Notes under the pieces: model-generated | Seen by the model: only the letters and a program-made list of their open reading frames with translations | Told to the model about the DNA's origin: nothing | Database searches by the model: none | Position numbers and translations under genes: made by a program | Assembly (NCBI GenBank): GCA_020248865.1 | Contig: JADCGS010000025.1 | Span: 116,596 to 180,595 of the forward strand | Length of the DNA stretch: 64,000 nt | Source: Burkholderiales bacterium | GTDB taxonomy: Bacteria > Pseudomonadota > Gammaproteobacteria > Burkholderiales > Burkholderiaceae_F | Reading direction: 5' to 3' | Part shown: one piece after another, positions 9,001 to 18,566 of the stretch | Numbering within the stretch: the stretch's first letter is position 1 | Layout of the letters: each line of letters begins with the position of its first letter

Positions 9001-11452
9001 CACGGTCGAAGCCGAGTACCGCGTCCGCGGTCCCGACGGAATGCTGCGCCAGATTCTCACGCGCCGCGCCCTGTTGCGCAACGAGCAGGGGCAGCCGCTG
9101 TACGTGGTCGGAACGGCCATCGACGTGACCGCCAACCGCTCGGTGCAGGCGGCGCTGCAGATCGCCAACCAGCGCCTTGGCCTGGCGCAGCGCACCGCCG
9201 GCATCGGCATCTGGGAGTGGGATCTGCAAAGCGGCGAGATGCGGATCGACGACAGCATTCGCGCGCTGCTCGGGGTGAATGACGACTGGATGCCGGACCT
9301 CGATCGCTGGATGGCGCGGGTGCACCCCGACGACCGCGATAAAGCACACGCCGTGTTCGAGGTCGGCATGCCCGCCGGCCTGAGCGAGGGACAGTCCGAA
9401 TACCGCATCGTGCGGCCCGACGGCTCCGTTCGCTACGTGGATGAACGTTTCGCGGTACATCGCGACGGCAGCGGCAACGCGCTGCGCGTGCTGGGGACCA
9501 ACCTCGACATCACCCACATCCGCGAGGCCGAGAGCCAGCGTGCCGCCCTGGTCAACCGCCTCCAGCTGGCCACCCAGACCGCCGGCATTGGCGTGTGGGA
9601 GCGCAACCTCGCCGCGGGCACCGAGGTATGGGATGCGCAGATGCACTCGATCTACGGGACGTCGCCTTCGAGCGTGCCGTCGCGCCAACTGTGGCTGGCG
9701 CACGTGCACCCCGAGGACCGGCCGGCCCTGCTGGCGCGGCTGCCCGACTTCGACGCGGCCGGGGGCTCCACGCTCGAGTACCGCATCTGCCGCACCGACG
9801 GCCAGATTCGGCACATCGCCGACCGCTCGCTGATCGAGCGCGACGCCGACGGCCGCGTGGCGCGCATTCTCGGTGTGCACCTCGACATCACCGAGATCCG
9901 CCGGGCCGAGCGCGAACGCGATGAGCTGGCACACCGGATGCAGATGGTCGCCAGCTCGATCGGAATGGGCGTCTGGGAGTGGCTGCCGCAGACCGGGCAG
10001 ACGGTTTGGAGCGAGCAGATGTTCGCGCTGCTGGGCCACGACAAGCCGCAGCGGCCGCGCAACTGGCTGGAGCTGGTGCACCCCGAAGATCGCGAGCAGG
10101 TCTTTCGAGCGCTGGTTGCCGTGCTCAAGGACGGCGACTCGGTGCAGATGGAGTTCCGGGTATTGTCGGCCGCCGGCACCGAACTTTGGCTGGCCAACCG
10201 CGCACGCATCCAGCGCGATGCCGCCGGCCGTGCCGTGCATGTGGTCGGCGTCAGCTGGGACATCACCGAGCGCAAGCGCGCCGAGGCTGCACTGCATGCC
10301 AAGGAAGCGGCCGAACGCGCCAGCCAGGCCAAGAGCGAGTTCCTGTCGCGCATGAGCCACGAGTTGCGCACGCCGCTGAACGCCATCCTCGGATTCACGC
10401 AGATCCTCGAACTCGACCGCGCACATCCGTTGTCCGCAGTGCAGAGCGGCCGCATCGAGCACATCAAGCAGGCCGGTTGGCACCTGCTCGAACTGATCAA
10501 CGAGATCCTCGACCTCTCGCGCATCGAGGCCGGTGCCGCGACGCTCAGCATGGCAGCCGTGGCCGCCCGCGAAGTCGCCGAGGATTGCCTGACGCTGGTG
10601 CAGGCCGACGCCGAGCGACGGCAACTTACGGTCGAGCTCGCCGAGCAGCCGGGCGAGCCCTGCATTCTCTGGGCCGATCGGACCCGCCTGAAGCAGGTGC
10701 TGCTCAACCTGTTCAGCAACGCGGTCAAGTACAACTCGGAGGCCGGCCACCTGCAGGTGTCCATCCGCAGCGACGACCGCGGGGTCGGCCACATCACGGT
10801 GCGCGACACCGGCCCGGGACTGACCCCGGCGCAGCAGGAAAAGCTGTTCCAGCCGTTCAACCGCCTGGGCCTGGAGTCGGCACCGATCGAGGGCACCGGC
10901 ATCGGTCTGACGATCGCCAAGAAGCTGGCCGAGCAGATGGGCGGGACCATCGGCGTGCAAAGCGAGCCGGGGCGCGGCAGCGAGTTCACCGTCTCACTGC
11001 CGCTGGCCGGCAAGACCGCCCAGGAAGTGGTCAAACCGCCCGCGGTCGACGGCAGCACGGACGAACGCTCGGACGTGTACGGGACTGTGCTTTACGTCGA
11101 GGACAACCCGGCCAACTACGCGGTGGTGGAGGCCGTGCTGCGGCTGCGTCCCAACGTGACGCTGATGCGCGCCGCCGACGGGGCGGCCGCGCGCGTCCTG
11201 GCCGCGGTCTGCCAGCCGGACCTGATTCTGGTCGACATGCGGCTGCCCGACACCGACGGACTGTCGCTGTTTCGCGCCTTGCGCGCAGGCCGCGAAACGC
11301 AGGGCATCCCCTGCGTCGGCCTGTCTGCTAACGCCCTGCCCGCCGACATCGACGCCGCGCGGGCCGCCGGCTTCGCCGATTACCTCACCAAGCCGCTGAC
11401 GGCCGCCGAACTGCTGCGCAGCGTCGACCAGACACTGTCCACCATGGCCTGA
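6035..11452 (+). CDS. Giant hybrid sensor histidine kinase with eleven tandem PAS domains and a C-terminal receiver
   Basis: The 1805-residue protein has no obvious membrane segment, so it is probably a cytoplasmic sensor. I count eleven PAS/PAC modules starting near residues 14, 150, 275, 405, 535, 663, 791, 920, 1049, 1177 and 1302. They have a regular spacing of about 128 residues, and most end in a 'DITE/DVT' PAC strand. The kinase core follows: the dimerisation helix with His1442 in 'MSHELRTPLN', then the ATPase domain with the N box 'NLFSNAVKYN', G1 'DTGPGL' and G2 'GTGIGL'. A receiver domain at about 1685-1800 has Asp1734 in 'LVDMRLPD' and Lys in 'LTKPL'. PAS6 and PAS7 are nearly identical at their starts, a sign of recent tandem duplication. 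Ligands cannot be predicted. It is coupled to the preceding REC protein. Confidence 0.93.
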   Translation: MPDSPRSSTGPLPAATELRLLRTLGRIAGIGAWQIDPGRREMLWTDEIYRILDVAPGEVVPSLNALLSFIEPGQREHLRAAIERAIDHGEGWDFELPAIARDQNTRWLRLIGEPHTQSDGSVLLCGTLEDVTTLRAQREALKARSFEARKLAAVAENSSSLIMLTDADQRIQWVNESFTRVSGYTLLEAAGRRPFDLLQAPGESAVLDLAEGGRRFTRTRELQLHRKDGKPFWAVVEVRAVRNGEGDVTHLVFRQDDVTENRRVEQQATEATSWLGIARVAAGIGFFYRPDHPQGAAMVIDEQARGILGLEPDEPCPPADEMLAMVLPQDRERFLEAREHRAADPVEIEYRIRRRSDGALRWLRALRVRLPATAHGPARVVGALLDITELRRADRQRRLLTERLALVSAAHGIGVWDIDASGGTVQWNDRMLDLFGAQPDDAPRLVGKWLDRHVFPEDHERLIESLRYDSEVASSSSPRRVEHRIVRGDGELRWIESQSTRMLAEDGRVMILGTSRDITERKENEQRLRHALQRLELATERAGVGVFMRDLVTGSGYWSAQVFHLFGMPEEAQAPPVERVLPQLHPDDHAGYLQLHDASITAAEVEDLQLRVQPPEGQMRWLLIRSRREPTGGSTAVRMAGVVLDITAQEQAKAQAAANAAWLQLSTEASGIGTWERDLATGEGRWDATMYALHGLPPQDMAPSLEYALHTYHAADRERARQAWQRMADSDSVIEFEHRTVRLDGELRCFLSRGRCERRADGSPVRIYGTTLDVTESRETSNQLAITLRRLQLATEASGIGTWARDLTTGEGLWDATMRRLLGVGPEEPVPSRQEATRRLLHPDDREQAAAAWRLMTESTQAIEFELRVPRADGSVAHLSSRGLVERDEHGRPLRAVGTAIDISAIRTTQQRLREFTEWMQLASGATGVAFFRLGLDDETLYADRQMKKLYGFDPDGPDPTQEEFYAAILPEDLHRVHRVRELSRQSSDTVEAEYRVRGPDGMLRQILTRRALLRNEQGQPLYVVGTAIDVTANRSVQAALQIANQRLGLAQRTAGIGIWEWDLQSGEMRIDDSIRALLGVNDDWMPDLDRWMARVHPDDRDKAHAVFEVGMPAGLSEGQSEYRIVRPDGSVRYVDERFAVHRDGSGNALRVLGTNLDITHIREAESQRAALVNRLQLATQTAGIGVWERNLAAGTEVWDAQMHSIYGTSPSSVPSRQLWLAHVHPEDRPALLARLPDFDAAGGSTLEYRICRTDGQIRHIADRSLIERDADGRVARILGVHLDITEIRRAERERDELAHRMQMVASSIGMGVWEWLPQTGQTVWSEQMFALLGHDKPQRPRNWLELVHPEDREQVFRALVAVLKDGDSVQMEFRVLSAAGTELWLANRARIQRDAAGRAVHVVGVSWDITERKRAEAALHAKEAAERASQAKSEFLSRMSHELRTPLNAILGFTQILELDRAHPLSAVQSGRIEHIKQAGWHLLELINEILDLSRIEAGAATLSMAAVAAREVAEDCLTLVQADAERRQLTVELAEQPGEPCILWADRTRLKQVLLNLFSNAVKYNSEAGHLQVSIRSDDRGVGHITVRDTGPGLTPAQQEKLFQPFNRLGLESAPIEGTGIGLTIAKKLAEQMGGTIGVQSEPGRGSEFTVSLPLAGKTAQEVVKPPAVDGSTDERSDVYGTVLYVEDNPANYAVVEAVLRLRPNVTLMRAADGAAARVLAAVCQPDLILVDMRLPDTDGLSLFRALRAGRETQGIPCVGLSANALPADIDAARAAGFADYLTKPLTAAELLRSVDQTLSTMA
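8021..8488 (+). repeat. Recent tandem duplication inside the PAS array
   Basis: The 84 nt at 8021-8104 (start of PAS6) and 8405-8488 (start of PAS7) differ at only 8 positions, with a period of 384 nt, exactly 128 codons. Other PAS modules in the protein are much less alike at DNA level. Confidence 0.8.
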
Positions 11453-11578
11453 AGCAGCCGGCACCGCGCGCGGCAGCGCGCCAGCGGTCCTTCCCGGCAG
11501 TCGCCGGGCGGAACGCCGCCACTACACTTTTTCCTTTCGCCCTTTGGCCGTCGGATCCCTTCGCCGGCCGTCGCAACG

Positions 11579-14278
11579 ATGCGCAACGATCAGGTCGTCA
11601 CGGTCAATCGTGCCGATTACCTTCCGCCACCGTTTCTCGTGGAGCGAGTCGAGCTCGACTTCGACCTCGACCCTGTCCGCACGCTGGTCACCGCCACCTT
11701 GCAGGTCCGTCGTAATGCGCTGGGCCCCGGCGGGCCGCTGGTGCTCGATGGCGAGGACCTCGAGTTGCTGGGGCTGGAGTGCGACGGCCACGCTCTGCCG
11801 GCAACCGCCTACATGCTCACCGACGAGCACCTGACGGTCACGCCACCGGCAGACCGCTTCACGCTGCGCGTCAGGAACGCCATCCAGCCCGCTGCCAACA
11901 GCGAGCTCTTGGGCCTGTTCGCCTCGCAGGCTAACCTGTTCACGCAGTGCGAGGCCGAGGGCTTCCGGCGCATCACCTTCTTTCCCGACCGGCCCGACGT
12001 GATGGCGGTCTACTCGGTGACGCTGCGCGCCGAGCCGCAGGCGTATCCCGCACTCTTGTCCAACGGCAATCTGGTGGCCCAGGGCAAGCTGCCCGATGGC
12101 CGCCACTACGCCCGCTGGGACGATCCCTTCCCGAAGCCGAGCTACCTGTTTGCCTTGGTGGCGGGCCGTTTTGCCTGCCGGGAGGAGAAGCTGAGGACCG
12201 CCTCGGGACGGGAGGTGCTGCTGCAGATCTGGGTCGAGCCCGGGCAGCTGGACAAGACCGAGCACGCGATGCTGGCGCTCAAGCGCGCGGTCCGCTGGGA
12301 CGAGCAGCGCTTCGGACTCGAGCTCGACCTGGATCGCTTCATGATCGTCGCCTCCAACGATTTCAACATGGGGGCCATGGAGAACAAGGGCCTGAACGTC
12401 TTCAACGCCAGATTTGTGCTGGCCAATCCGAAGGTGGCCACCGACGTCGACTACGCCAACATCGAATCGATGGTCGGCCACGAGTACTTCCACAACTGGA
12501 CCGGCAACCGCGTCACCTGCCGCGACTGGTTTCAACTGAGCCTGAAGGAGGGCCTGACAGTCTTTCGTGACCAGGAGTTCAGTGCCGACATGCTGGCGGC
12601 CGACACTGCGCAATCGGGCGCCGGCACGCAGGCGGCCTGGGCACGCGCGGTCCAGCGCATCGAGGACGTGCGCGCGCTGCGGGCCGCGCAGTTCCCCGAG
12701 GACGCCGGACCCATGGCCCATCCGGTACGGCCCGACTCGTACCAGGAGATCGGCAACTTCTACACCGCCACGGTCTACGAAAAGGGCGCGGAGGTCGTGC
12801 GCATGCTGCAGACCCTGCTCGGCCGCGCGACTTTCGACCGGGGCCTGGCGCTGTATCTGCAGCGGCACGACGGCCAGGCCGTCACCTGCGACGACTTGCT
12901 CGCCGCCATGGCCGAGGCCGCCGGCCGCGATCTCGGCCAGTTCAGCCGCTGGTACTCGCAGGCCGGCACGCCGCGCGTGGCGGTGGGCGCGCGCTACGAC
13001 GCCGACGACCGCACCTACGAGCTGACACTGGCGCAGAGTTGCCCGGCGACGCCGGGCCAGCCCGACAAGGCGCCCTTCCACATTCCGTTTGCGATCGGTC
13101 TGCTCGATGACGCCGGCCGGGACCTGCCGCTGCAACTGGAAGGCGAGGCGGCTGCGGGCACGGGCACGCGCGTCCTGGAACTCACCGAGTCGACCCAGAC
13201 CTTCCGCTTCGTGAACCTGGCGGCCGTTCCGGTGCCCTCGCTGGCGCGCGACTTGTCCGCGCCGATCATCGTCGACTACCGCTACAGCGACGAGGAGCTC
13301 GCTTTCCTCGCCGCGCACGATGCCGATGCCTTCAACCGCTGGGAAGCCGGGCAGCGCCTGGCGATGGGACGGCTGATCGCCGCGACCGATGCCTTCGAGA
13401 TGCAGCAGCCGGTCGCCCTCGACGACGCGCTGGCCGACGTGTTTGCGCGCACGCTGGCCGACCCTTCTCTGGCGGCCAACTTCAAGGAGCAGGCGCTGCA
13501 ATTGCCCGCCGAGGCGTTCGTCGCGGAGCAGCGCGTGATGATCGACCCGGAGGCCATCCGCGCTGCGCGCCAAGGCCTGCGCGCGCAACTGGGCGCGCGC
13601 CTGGCCGAGCAGTGGCAGCACACCTACGAGGCGCTGGCGAGCCATGCGCCCTACTCGCCCGACCCGAGTGCAGCCGGCCAGCGCGCGTTGCGCAATCTCG
13701 CACTGACCTACCTGGTCGAGGGCGAGGTGCCCGGTGCGCTCGAACAGGCGCGGCGTCAACTGGACGAGGCCGACAACATGACCGACCGGCAGGCGGCGCT
13801 GGCGGCCATCGTCAACAGCAAGGCCCCATTCAAGGTCGATGTTCTGGTGCACTACGCGCGCGAGTGGTCGGGCGAGCCGCTGCTGATGAACAAGTGGTTT
13901 GCGCGGCAGGCCGGCGCGATCGGTCATCCCGGCGAGCCGCCGGTGCTGGCGCGCGTGCGCCTGCTGCTCAAGCACCGCGCCTTCTCGCTGACCAATCCGA
14001 ACAACGTCTATGCGCTGCTGCTGACGTTCTGCGCCCACAATCCGGCGGAATTCCACCGCACCGACGGGTCGGGCTACGCGTTCTGGGTCGAGCAGGTGCT
14101 GGCGCTGGACAAGCTGAATCCGACGGTCGCGGCGCGGCTGGCGCGTTGCCTGGACCACTGGCGCAAGTACACCCCGGACCGCGGCCGCAAGATGCGCGCC
14201 GCGCTGCAGGAAGTGGCCGCGGCGCGCCCGCTGTCGCCCGACGTGCGCGAGATCGTCACCAAGGCTCTCGAGAACTAG
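11579..14278 (+). CDS. pepN: Aminopeptidase N (M1 family)
   Basis: PepN is the main cytosolic zinc aminopeptidase, removing N-terminal residues from peptides. At 899 residues it has full family length. The exopeptidase motif GAMEN is at residues 265-269. The zinc site is HEYFH (His301, Glu302, His305) with the third ligand Glu324 in 'LKEGLTVF'. The bacterial-type N-terminus '[17 protein letters not shown]' supports the start. A short 126-bp gap separates it from the kinase, so it probably has its own promoter. The stop is followed at once by a heptamer repeat in front of fbp. Confidence 0.96.
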   Translation: MRNDQVVTVNRADYLPPPFLVERVELDFDLDPVRTLVTATLQVRRNALGPGGPLVLDGEDLELLGLECDGHALPATAYMLTDEHLTVTPPADRFTLRVRNAIQPAANSELLGLFASQANLFTQCEAEGFRRITFFPDRPDVMAVYSVTLRAEPQAYPALLSNGNLVAQGKLPDGRHYARWDDPFPKPSYLFALVAGRFACREEKLRTASGREVLLQIWVEPGQLDKTEHAMLALKRAVRWDEQRFGLELDLDRFMIVASNDFNMGAMENKGLNVFNARFVLANPKVATDVDYANIESMVGHEYFHNWTGNRVTCRDWFQLSLKEGLTVFRDQEFSADMLAADTAQSGAGTQAAWARAVQRIEDVRALRAAQFPEDAGPMAHPVRPDSYQEIGNFYTATVYEKGAEVVRMLQTLLGRATFDRGLALYLQRHDGQAVTCDDLLAAMAEAAGRDLGQFSRWYSQAGTPRVAVGARYDADDRTYELTLAQSCPATPGQPDKAPFHIPFAIGLLDDAGRDLPLQLEGEAAAGTGTRVLELTESTQTFRFVNLAAVPVPSLARDLSAPIIVDYRYSDEELAFLAAHDADAFNRWEAGQRLAMGRLIAATDAFEMQQPVALDDALADVFARTLADPSLAANFKEQALQLPAEAFVAEQRVMIDPEAIRAARQGLRAQLGARLAEQWQHTYEALASHAPYSPDPSAAGQRALRNLALTYLVEGEVPGALEQARRQLDEADNMTDRQAALAAIVNSKAPFKVDVLVHYAREWSGEPLLMNKWFARQAGAIGHPGEPPVLARVRLLLKHRAFSLTNPNNVYALLLTFCAHNPAEFHRTDGSGYAFWVEQVLALDKLNPTVAARLARCLDHWRKYTPDRGRKMRAALQEVAAARPLSPDVREIVTKALEN

Positions 14279-14282
14279 GAAC

Positions 14283-14329
14283 CGGGATTCGGGACTCGGG
14301 ATTCGGGGTTGGGGGTTCGGGATTCGGGG
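14283..14329. repeat. Degenerate 7-bp tandem repeat (CGGGATT)
   Basis: About six and a half copies of a heptamer fill the pepN-fbp gap: CGGGATT, CGGGACT, CGGGATT, CGGGGTT, GGGGGTT, CGGGATT and a partial copy. The array starts four bases after the pepN stop and ends about 38 bp before the fbp ATG. Confidence 0.85.
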
Positions 14330-14367
14330 ACAATGCGCCCTTTCCCGAAGCCCGAGTCATCCTGGCC

Positions 14368-15375
14368 ATGCGGATTTCCCTCACGCACTACCTCATCCGC
14401 TGCGAGCGGCAGCACGGCACCGACGCCAATCTGCGGCTGCTGATCGAGACGGTGGCACGCGCCGTCAAGACGATCGGCCACGCGGTCGGCAAGGGAGCGC
14501 TGGGCGGCGTGCTCGGCTCGCTGTCCACCACCAACGTGCAGGGCGAGACGCAGAAGAAGCTCGACGTCATCGCCAATGAAATCCTGGTGGAGGCCAACGA
14601 GTGGGGCGGCCACCTTGCCGCCATGGCGAGCGAGGAGATGGACACGCCGGTGGGCATTCCGGTGGCCTACCCGCGCGGTCACTACCTGCTGCTGTTCGAT
14701 CCACTCGACGGATCGAGCAACATCGATGTCAACGTGTCGATCGGCACGATCTTCTCGGTGCTGCCGGCGCCCGCCGGCACGAGCGAGGACGAGGAGGCCG
14801 CCTTCCTCCAGCCGGGCCGCAACCAGGTCTGCGCCGGCTATGCCGTCTACGGCCCGCAGACCGTGCTGGTCCTCACGCTCGGCCACGGCGTGGTCGCCTT
14901 CACGCTCGACCGCGACACCGGCAGCTTCGTGCTGACGCAGGAGAACCTGCAGATCTCGGCCGACACGCGGGAGTTCGCCATCAATATGTCGAACCGCCGC
15001 CACTGGGCCGCCCCGGTGGTCCGCTACATCGACGAGTGCCTGGCCGGCAAGACCGGCCCGCGCGGCAAGGACTTCAACATGCGCTGGATCGCCAGCATGG
15101 TGGCCGATGTCCACCGGATCATGCAGCGCGGCGGCATCTTCATGTACCCGTGGGACCAGCGCGAGCCCGACAAGCCGGGCAAGCTGCGCCTGATGTACGA
15201 GGCCAACCCGATGGCGCTGCTGGTGGAGCAGGCCGGTGGCGCAGCCACCGACGGTCGCCAGCGCATCCTCGACATCCAGCCCACCCGGCTGCACCAGCGC
15301 GTGTCGGTGATCCTGGGCTCGCGCAACGAGGTCGAGTACGTGACCGGGCTGCACGCCGCCGCGGCGGCCGGCTGA
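14368..15375 (+). CDS. fbp: Class 1 fructose-1,6-bisphosphatase
   Basis: This enzyme hydrolyses fructose-1,6-bisphosphate in gluconeogenesis and, in autotrophs, in the Calvin cycle. The 335-residue length is normal for class 1. The metal/phosphate signature '[18 protein letters not shown]' is intact. So are '[14 protein letters not shown]', 'GGIFMYPWD' and the C-terminal '[20 protein letters not shown]' region. The ATG at 14368 begins the typical 'RISLTHYL' N-terminus; the frame is open upstream only by chance. No Calvin cycle genes are near, so gluconeogenesis is the simpler role. It follows pepN, a common neighbour pair in betaproteobacteria. Confidence 0.96.
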   Translation: MRISLTHYLIRCERQHGTDANLRLLIETVARAVKTIGHAVGKGALGGVLGSLSTTNVQGETQKKLDVIANEILVEANEWGGHLAAMASEEMDTPVGIPVAYPRGHYLLLFDPLDGSSNIDVNVSIGTIFSVLPAPAGTSEDEEAAFLQPGRNQVCAGYAVYGPQTVLVLTLGHGVVAFTLDRDTGSFVLTQENLQISADTREFAINMSNRRHWAAPVVRYIDECLAGKTGPRGKDFNMRWIASMVADVHRIMQRGGIFMYPWDQREPDKPGKLRLMYEANPMALLVEQAGGAATDGRQRILDIQPTRLHQRVSVILGSRNEVEYVTGLHAAAAAG

Positions 15376-15416
15376 CCCGGCGTGCTGTTCTCGCGTCTTT
15401 CGCGCCGCGCCGGCCG

Positions 15417-15851
15417 ATGTCCGCTGTCCTGGTCGCCGCGCAGCTTGCGCTGATCGTGCTGCTGGTGGCCACCACGCAGCCGCTGGCCACGCCGCTGGCC
15501 AATGCGGCCGCCTTCGCGCTGGTGGTGGCCGCCACGTTCGTCGGCATCGCCGCACTGGCCGCCAATCGGCCCGGCAACTTCAACATCCGGCCCGAGGTCA
15601 AGCCGCGGGCACGCCTGGTGACCGACGGCATCTATGCCCATGTGCGCCACCCGATGTACCTGGCGGTGCTGCTCGGCCTGCTGGCCGCGGTGGCGGCCGA
15701 CCCGCGGCCGTGGCGCATCGGCGCGTGGCTCGCCCTGCTGGCGGCGCTGCTGCTGAAGGCGACCCGCGAGGAACGCCTGCTGGCGCAGCGCTTTGCCGAG
15801 TACCCGGCCTATGCGGCGCGCACGCGGCGGCTGCTGCCTGGGCTCTACTGA
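15417..15851 (+). CDS. Small isoprenylcysteine carboxyl methyltransferase-family membrane protein
   Basis: The 144-residue protein has three to four hydrophobic segments, then the conserved 'GIYAHVRHPMYLAVLLGLLA' region and 'ATREERLLAQRFAEYPAYAARTRRLLPGLY'. This is the signature of the ICMT/PEMT-type integral membrane methyltransferases, where 'RHPMY' and the 'E..L...F...Y..Y' tail frame the SAM site. Bacterial substrates are mostly unknown. It starts 41 bp after fbp and probably shares its transcript. The end lies four bases before a 66-bp dispersed repeat. Confidence 0.85.
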   Translation: MSAVLVAAQLALIVLLVATTQPLATPLANAAAFALVVAATFVGIAALAANRPGNFNIRPEVKPRARLVTDGIYAHVRHPMYLAVLLGLLAAVAADPRPWRIGAWLALLAALLLKATREERLLAQRFAEYPAYAARTRRLLPGLY

Positions 15852-15855
15852 GCAA

Positions 15856-15921
15856 CCCAGCCGCCGCCAGCGGCGACAGGCGCTCGCAAGGAAAACAATG
15901 CCTTACAGAACGTTTTCTTGA
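15856..15921 (+). repeat. 66-bp dispersed repeat, copy A
   Basis: This segment matches the reverse complement of 63881-63946 at 61 of 66 positions. It holds two potential hairpins: a GC-rich one (CGCCGC-CA-GCGGCG) and a second with GAAAAC facing GTTTTC about 15 bases apart. It sits between two convergent genes, four bases after the upstream stop. It has no coding capacity and no similarity to an IS end that I recognise. Confidence 0.9.
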
Positions 15922-15929
15922 GAGCTGGC

Positions 15930-15959
15930 GTCGCCGATCGTCGCCGATCGTCGCCAACG
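15930..15959. repeat. Short 10-bp tandem repeat next to the dispersed repeat
   Basis: GTCGCCGATC occurs twice in perfect tandem and a third time as GTCGCCAACG. It begins nine bases after copy A of the 66-bp repeat; copy B does not carry it. Confidence 0.7.
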
Positions 15960-16045
15960 GCGCCGCGTCTTTCGCGCACCGGCGGAAGTCGGCGCCCGGC
16001 CAGGCGGCGGGCGCTGCGCTTGCGCGGGGATGAGACCGCCGCTGG

Positions 16046-18553
16046 CTACTTCTGCGGCTGCAAGTGCAAAACGTGGCGCGGCCGGGCGTCGAAGTCGATC
16101 GGCCGGTATCGGCCACGCTGCCAGTCCACCGCCAGATCGGTGTCGTCGTCGGCCAGGGGATGGCCGTCCTGCGGCGTGAGGCTGATCCACGCGCCGCCCG
16201 GGCCCGACAGATCGGCCACCAGCCGCATCACCGGACCGTGCATGGCGGCAAACGGTGCATCCGGCGCGCGTCCGACGGCGGCCACGTTGACCGTGTTGGC
16301 ATCGCCGCCCACCGGCAGCCGATGCTCGAACCAGCGGCGCAGCACCGGCACCTGCGACAGCGGCCGGTGCTCGAGCACGGCCGGGTGCTGCTCGCCCCAG
16401 CGCAGGCCGAGCACGTCGCGGCCGGTGGACTGTGCCAGATCGCGCACCGCCGCCTCCAGCGACTCGGTGAGCTGCTCGGCGCAGGTCTCGCGCCGCTGGG
16501 TGCCGCGGTCATCGCACCAGTCGCGCGCGCGCGCCTGACCTTGCAGCACACGCAACAGGCTCACCGTCATCTCGCTGCGCACCGGCAGCGGTTCACCCAG
16601 GTCGTCTTCGAAGATGCGCTGGCGCAGCTCGCGCAGCCAGGCGTGCAGCAGCAAGCCCTCCGGCGCGTCGGCCCGCAGGCTGCCGTCCCACTGCGCCAAC
16701 CGACCGAGCGCGAGCTTGGCCGCCTCGCTGGCCGGCTGGGCCGTGGTGAGCAGCGGCAGCAGCGCGCGCGCGGCGAGCGAGGTCTGGTCGAGCTGGATGG
16801 CCTGCAGGCTCTTCAGGTCGTGCTGCGGCTGCGCCGCCAGCAGCGCCTGGATGCGCTCGACCCGGTACGGCGGCGCATAGGTCGATCCGAGGTGCAGCGG
16901 ATACGGATGCGTGGCCACCTTGTGGTTGGCGGTGGCGATGAAGCCGGCGGGCGGATCGATGACGCGCGGCAGCTCGTCGAATGGCACCACGCCGCGCCAG
17001 TCGTACCGTGGCTCCCAGCCGGGCGACGGCACCACGCCGCGCAACTCGTTGTCCGCCGCCCGCAGCGGCACGCGGCCGACCACCTGCAGGCCGATGGTCG
17101 CCGGCGCACCCGGCTGCACCGGCCGCTCGGCAAAGACGACGTTCTGCCGCAGCAGGGTGAGATCGCGCAGTGCAGCCTGCAACTCGGCCGCATTGCGGGC
17201 CCGGTTCATGGCAGCGAAGGCGCGCAGTGAAGTGTCGCCGGGCAGCGCAGCGGCAATCCGCAGCGACAGTACATGGGACCCAGCCAGGCGCGGCCGCTCG
17301 CGCAGGGCACTCGCGGCCTTCTGCGGGCTCGCGCCGGCCGCCGCCGGCTGCAGCGCCGGCAGCACGTCGGACACCACCGGGCCGTGACGGGTGGCGCGCA
17401 CCGTGAACCGCACCTCGCCTTGCCCCTTCACGCGGATGACCTCCTCGCGCAGCGCGAAGGGCGCAAAGCCTGCGGGGGTCTGCACCTGCGTGGGGTCGGT
17501 CGGGTGCAGGCGCTCGATGTAGAGATCCTCGGCGTCGGCCTCGGTGTTGGCAAAGCCCCAGGCAACGTGCTCGTTGCGACCCAGCAGCACGAACGGCAAT
17601 CCCGGCACGGTGGCACCGAAGACCCGGAAGCCCGCCGCACCGGACACCTGCAGCGAGGCGAAGTAGAAGACCCCCGGCGTGGTCAGGCCCAGGTGCGGGT
17701 CGTTGGCCAGCAGCGGCGCGCCGCTGGTGCTGCGTGCTCCGGCCACCACCCAGTTGTTGGAGCCCAGTCCCGCGCCGACGCCCAGGCCGCCCAGCGACGG
17801 CAGCGCCGCCAGCCGCGTGGCCTGCTCGAGCAGCGCGGTGCGGGGCGCAAACAGGCCGAGCAGGCGGTAGGTGTCGACGTAGTCCGCATCGAGCGGCGGC
17901 GCTCCACCGTTGGGCTCGGGCCGCAGGTCGTCGATCTCGGCCTTGGAGAAGCGTGCGGCCAGCAGAAGGCGCGCCAGCTCGTCACGCCAGGTCTGCCCGA
18001 GGTCGAGCGCCATGACCACCGCCCAGCCGAGGCTGTCCTCGATGGTCCACGGTGCCGGCGCGGGCGCCCGCGTGAGCCAGAACTCCGGCGGCAGCGGGCC
18101 GCTGCGGGCGGTCAGTTGCGCGTTGACCCCGGCGACGTAGGCCTGCGCCCGTCCGCGCGTCTCGGCGTCCAGGTCCTGCGTCATCTGCCGCGCGATCTGC
18201 GGCACGCCCATGGTGCGGATGAAGCGATCGACCTCCAGTCCCGCCGGCCCGACCAGCTCCGCCAGCCGGCCCTGGGCGATGCGCCGGTTGAAGTCCATCT
18301 GCCACAGCCGATCCTGCGCATGCGCGAAGCCGAGGGCAAACAACGCGTCGTGCTCGTGCGCTGCATGGATGTGCGGCACGCCGGCCTCGTCGCGCCGCAC
18401 CTGCACCGGCTCCACGAGCCCGGGCACACGCAGCGTGCCCTCGTGCACCGGCAGGCTCGCCTGCCGGTACCAGAGCAGTGCGGACAGCAACGCCGCCGCA
18501 GCCAGGCCCGCGAGGGCCAGCGCACCGGCGGCGAGGCGACGCCCACGCGCCAT
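16046..18553 (-). CDS. Penicillin acylase-family Ntn hydrolase
   Basis: The 835-residue precursor starts with a hydrophobic helix (residues about 6-29) that acts as signal or anchor. The alpha chain follows ('DEAGVPHIHAAHEHDALFAL', 'GFAHAQDRLWQMDFNRRIAQ'). The autocatalytic cleavage site is Gly264-Ser265 in 'LGSNNWVVAG', which frees the N-terminal Ser nucleophile of the beta chain. 'LLANDPHLGL' and 'NEHVAWGFANTEADAEDLY' are typical beta-chain motifs. Such periplasmic enzymes hydrolyse amide bonds, including beta-lactam side chains and acyl-homoserine lactones. It lies 13 bp after the RidA gene and is probably cotranscribed with it. The substrate is not predictable. Confidence 0.94.
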   Translation of the reverse strand: MARGRRLAAGALALAGLAAAALLSALLWYRQASLPVHEGTLRVPGLVEPVQVRRDEAGVPHIHAAHEHDALFALGFAHAQDRLWQMDFNRRIAQGRLAELVGPAGLEVDRFIRTMGVPQIARQMTQDLDAETRGRAQAYVAGVNAQLTARSGPLPPEFWLTRAPAPAPWTIEDSLGWAVVMALDLGQTWRDELARLLLAARFSKAEIDDLRPEPNGGAPPLDADYVDTYRLLGLFAPRTALLEQATRLAALPSLGGLGVGAGLGSNNWVVAGARSTSGAPLLANDPHLGLTTPGVFYFASLQVSGAAGFRVFGATVPGLPFVLLGRNEHVAWGFANTEADAEDLYIERLHPTDPTQVQTPAGFAPFALREEVIRVKGQGEVRFTVRATRHGPVVSDVLPALQPAAAGASPQKAASALRERPRLAGSHVLSLRIAAALPGDTSLRAFAAMNRARNAAELQAALRDLTLLRQNVVFAERPVQPGAPATIGLQVVGRVPLRAADNELRGVVPSPGWEPRYDWRGVVPFDELPRVIDPPAGFIATANHKVATHPYPLHLGSTYAPPYRVERIQALLAAQPQHDLKSLQAIQLDQTSLAARALLPLLTTAQPASEAAKLALGRLAQWDGSLRADAPEGLLLHAWLRELRQRIFEDDLGEPLPVRSEMTVSLLRVLQGQARARDWCDDRGTQRRETCAEQLTESLEAAVRDLAQSTGRDVLGLRWGEQHPAVLEHRPLSQVPVLRRWFEHRLPVGGDANTVNVAAVGRAPDAPFAAMHGPVMRLVADLSGPGGAWISLTPQDGHPLADDDTDLAVDWQRGRYRPIDFDARPRHVLHLQPQK

Positions 18554-18566
18554 GGGTCGTCGTCGC

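Noticed and set aside
8675..10960. A 761-codon frame antisense to the PAS kinase
   Set aside because: It mirrors the PAS repeat on the other strand and encodes no recognised fold. The plus-strand gene explains the region fully.
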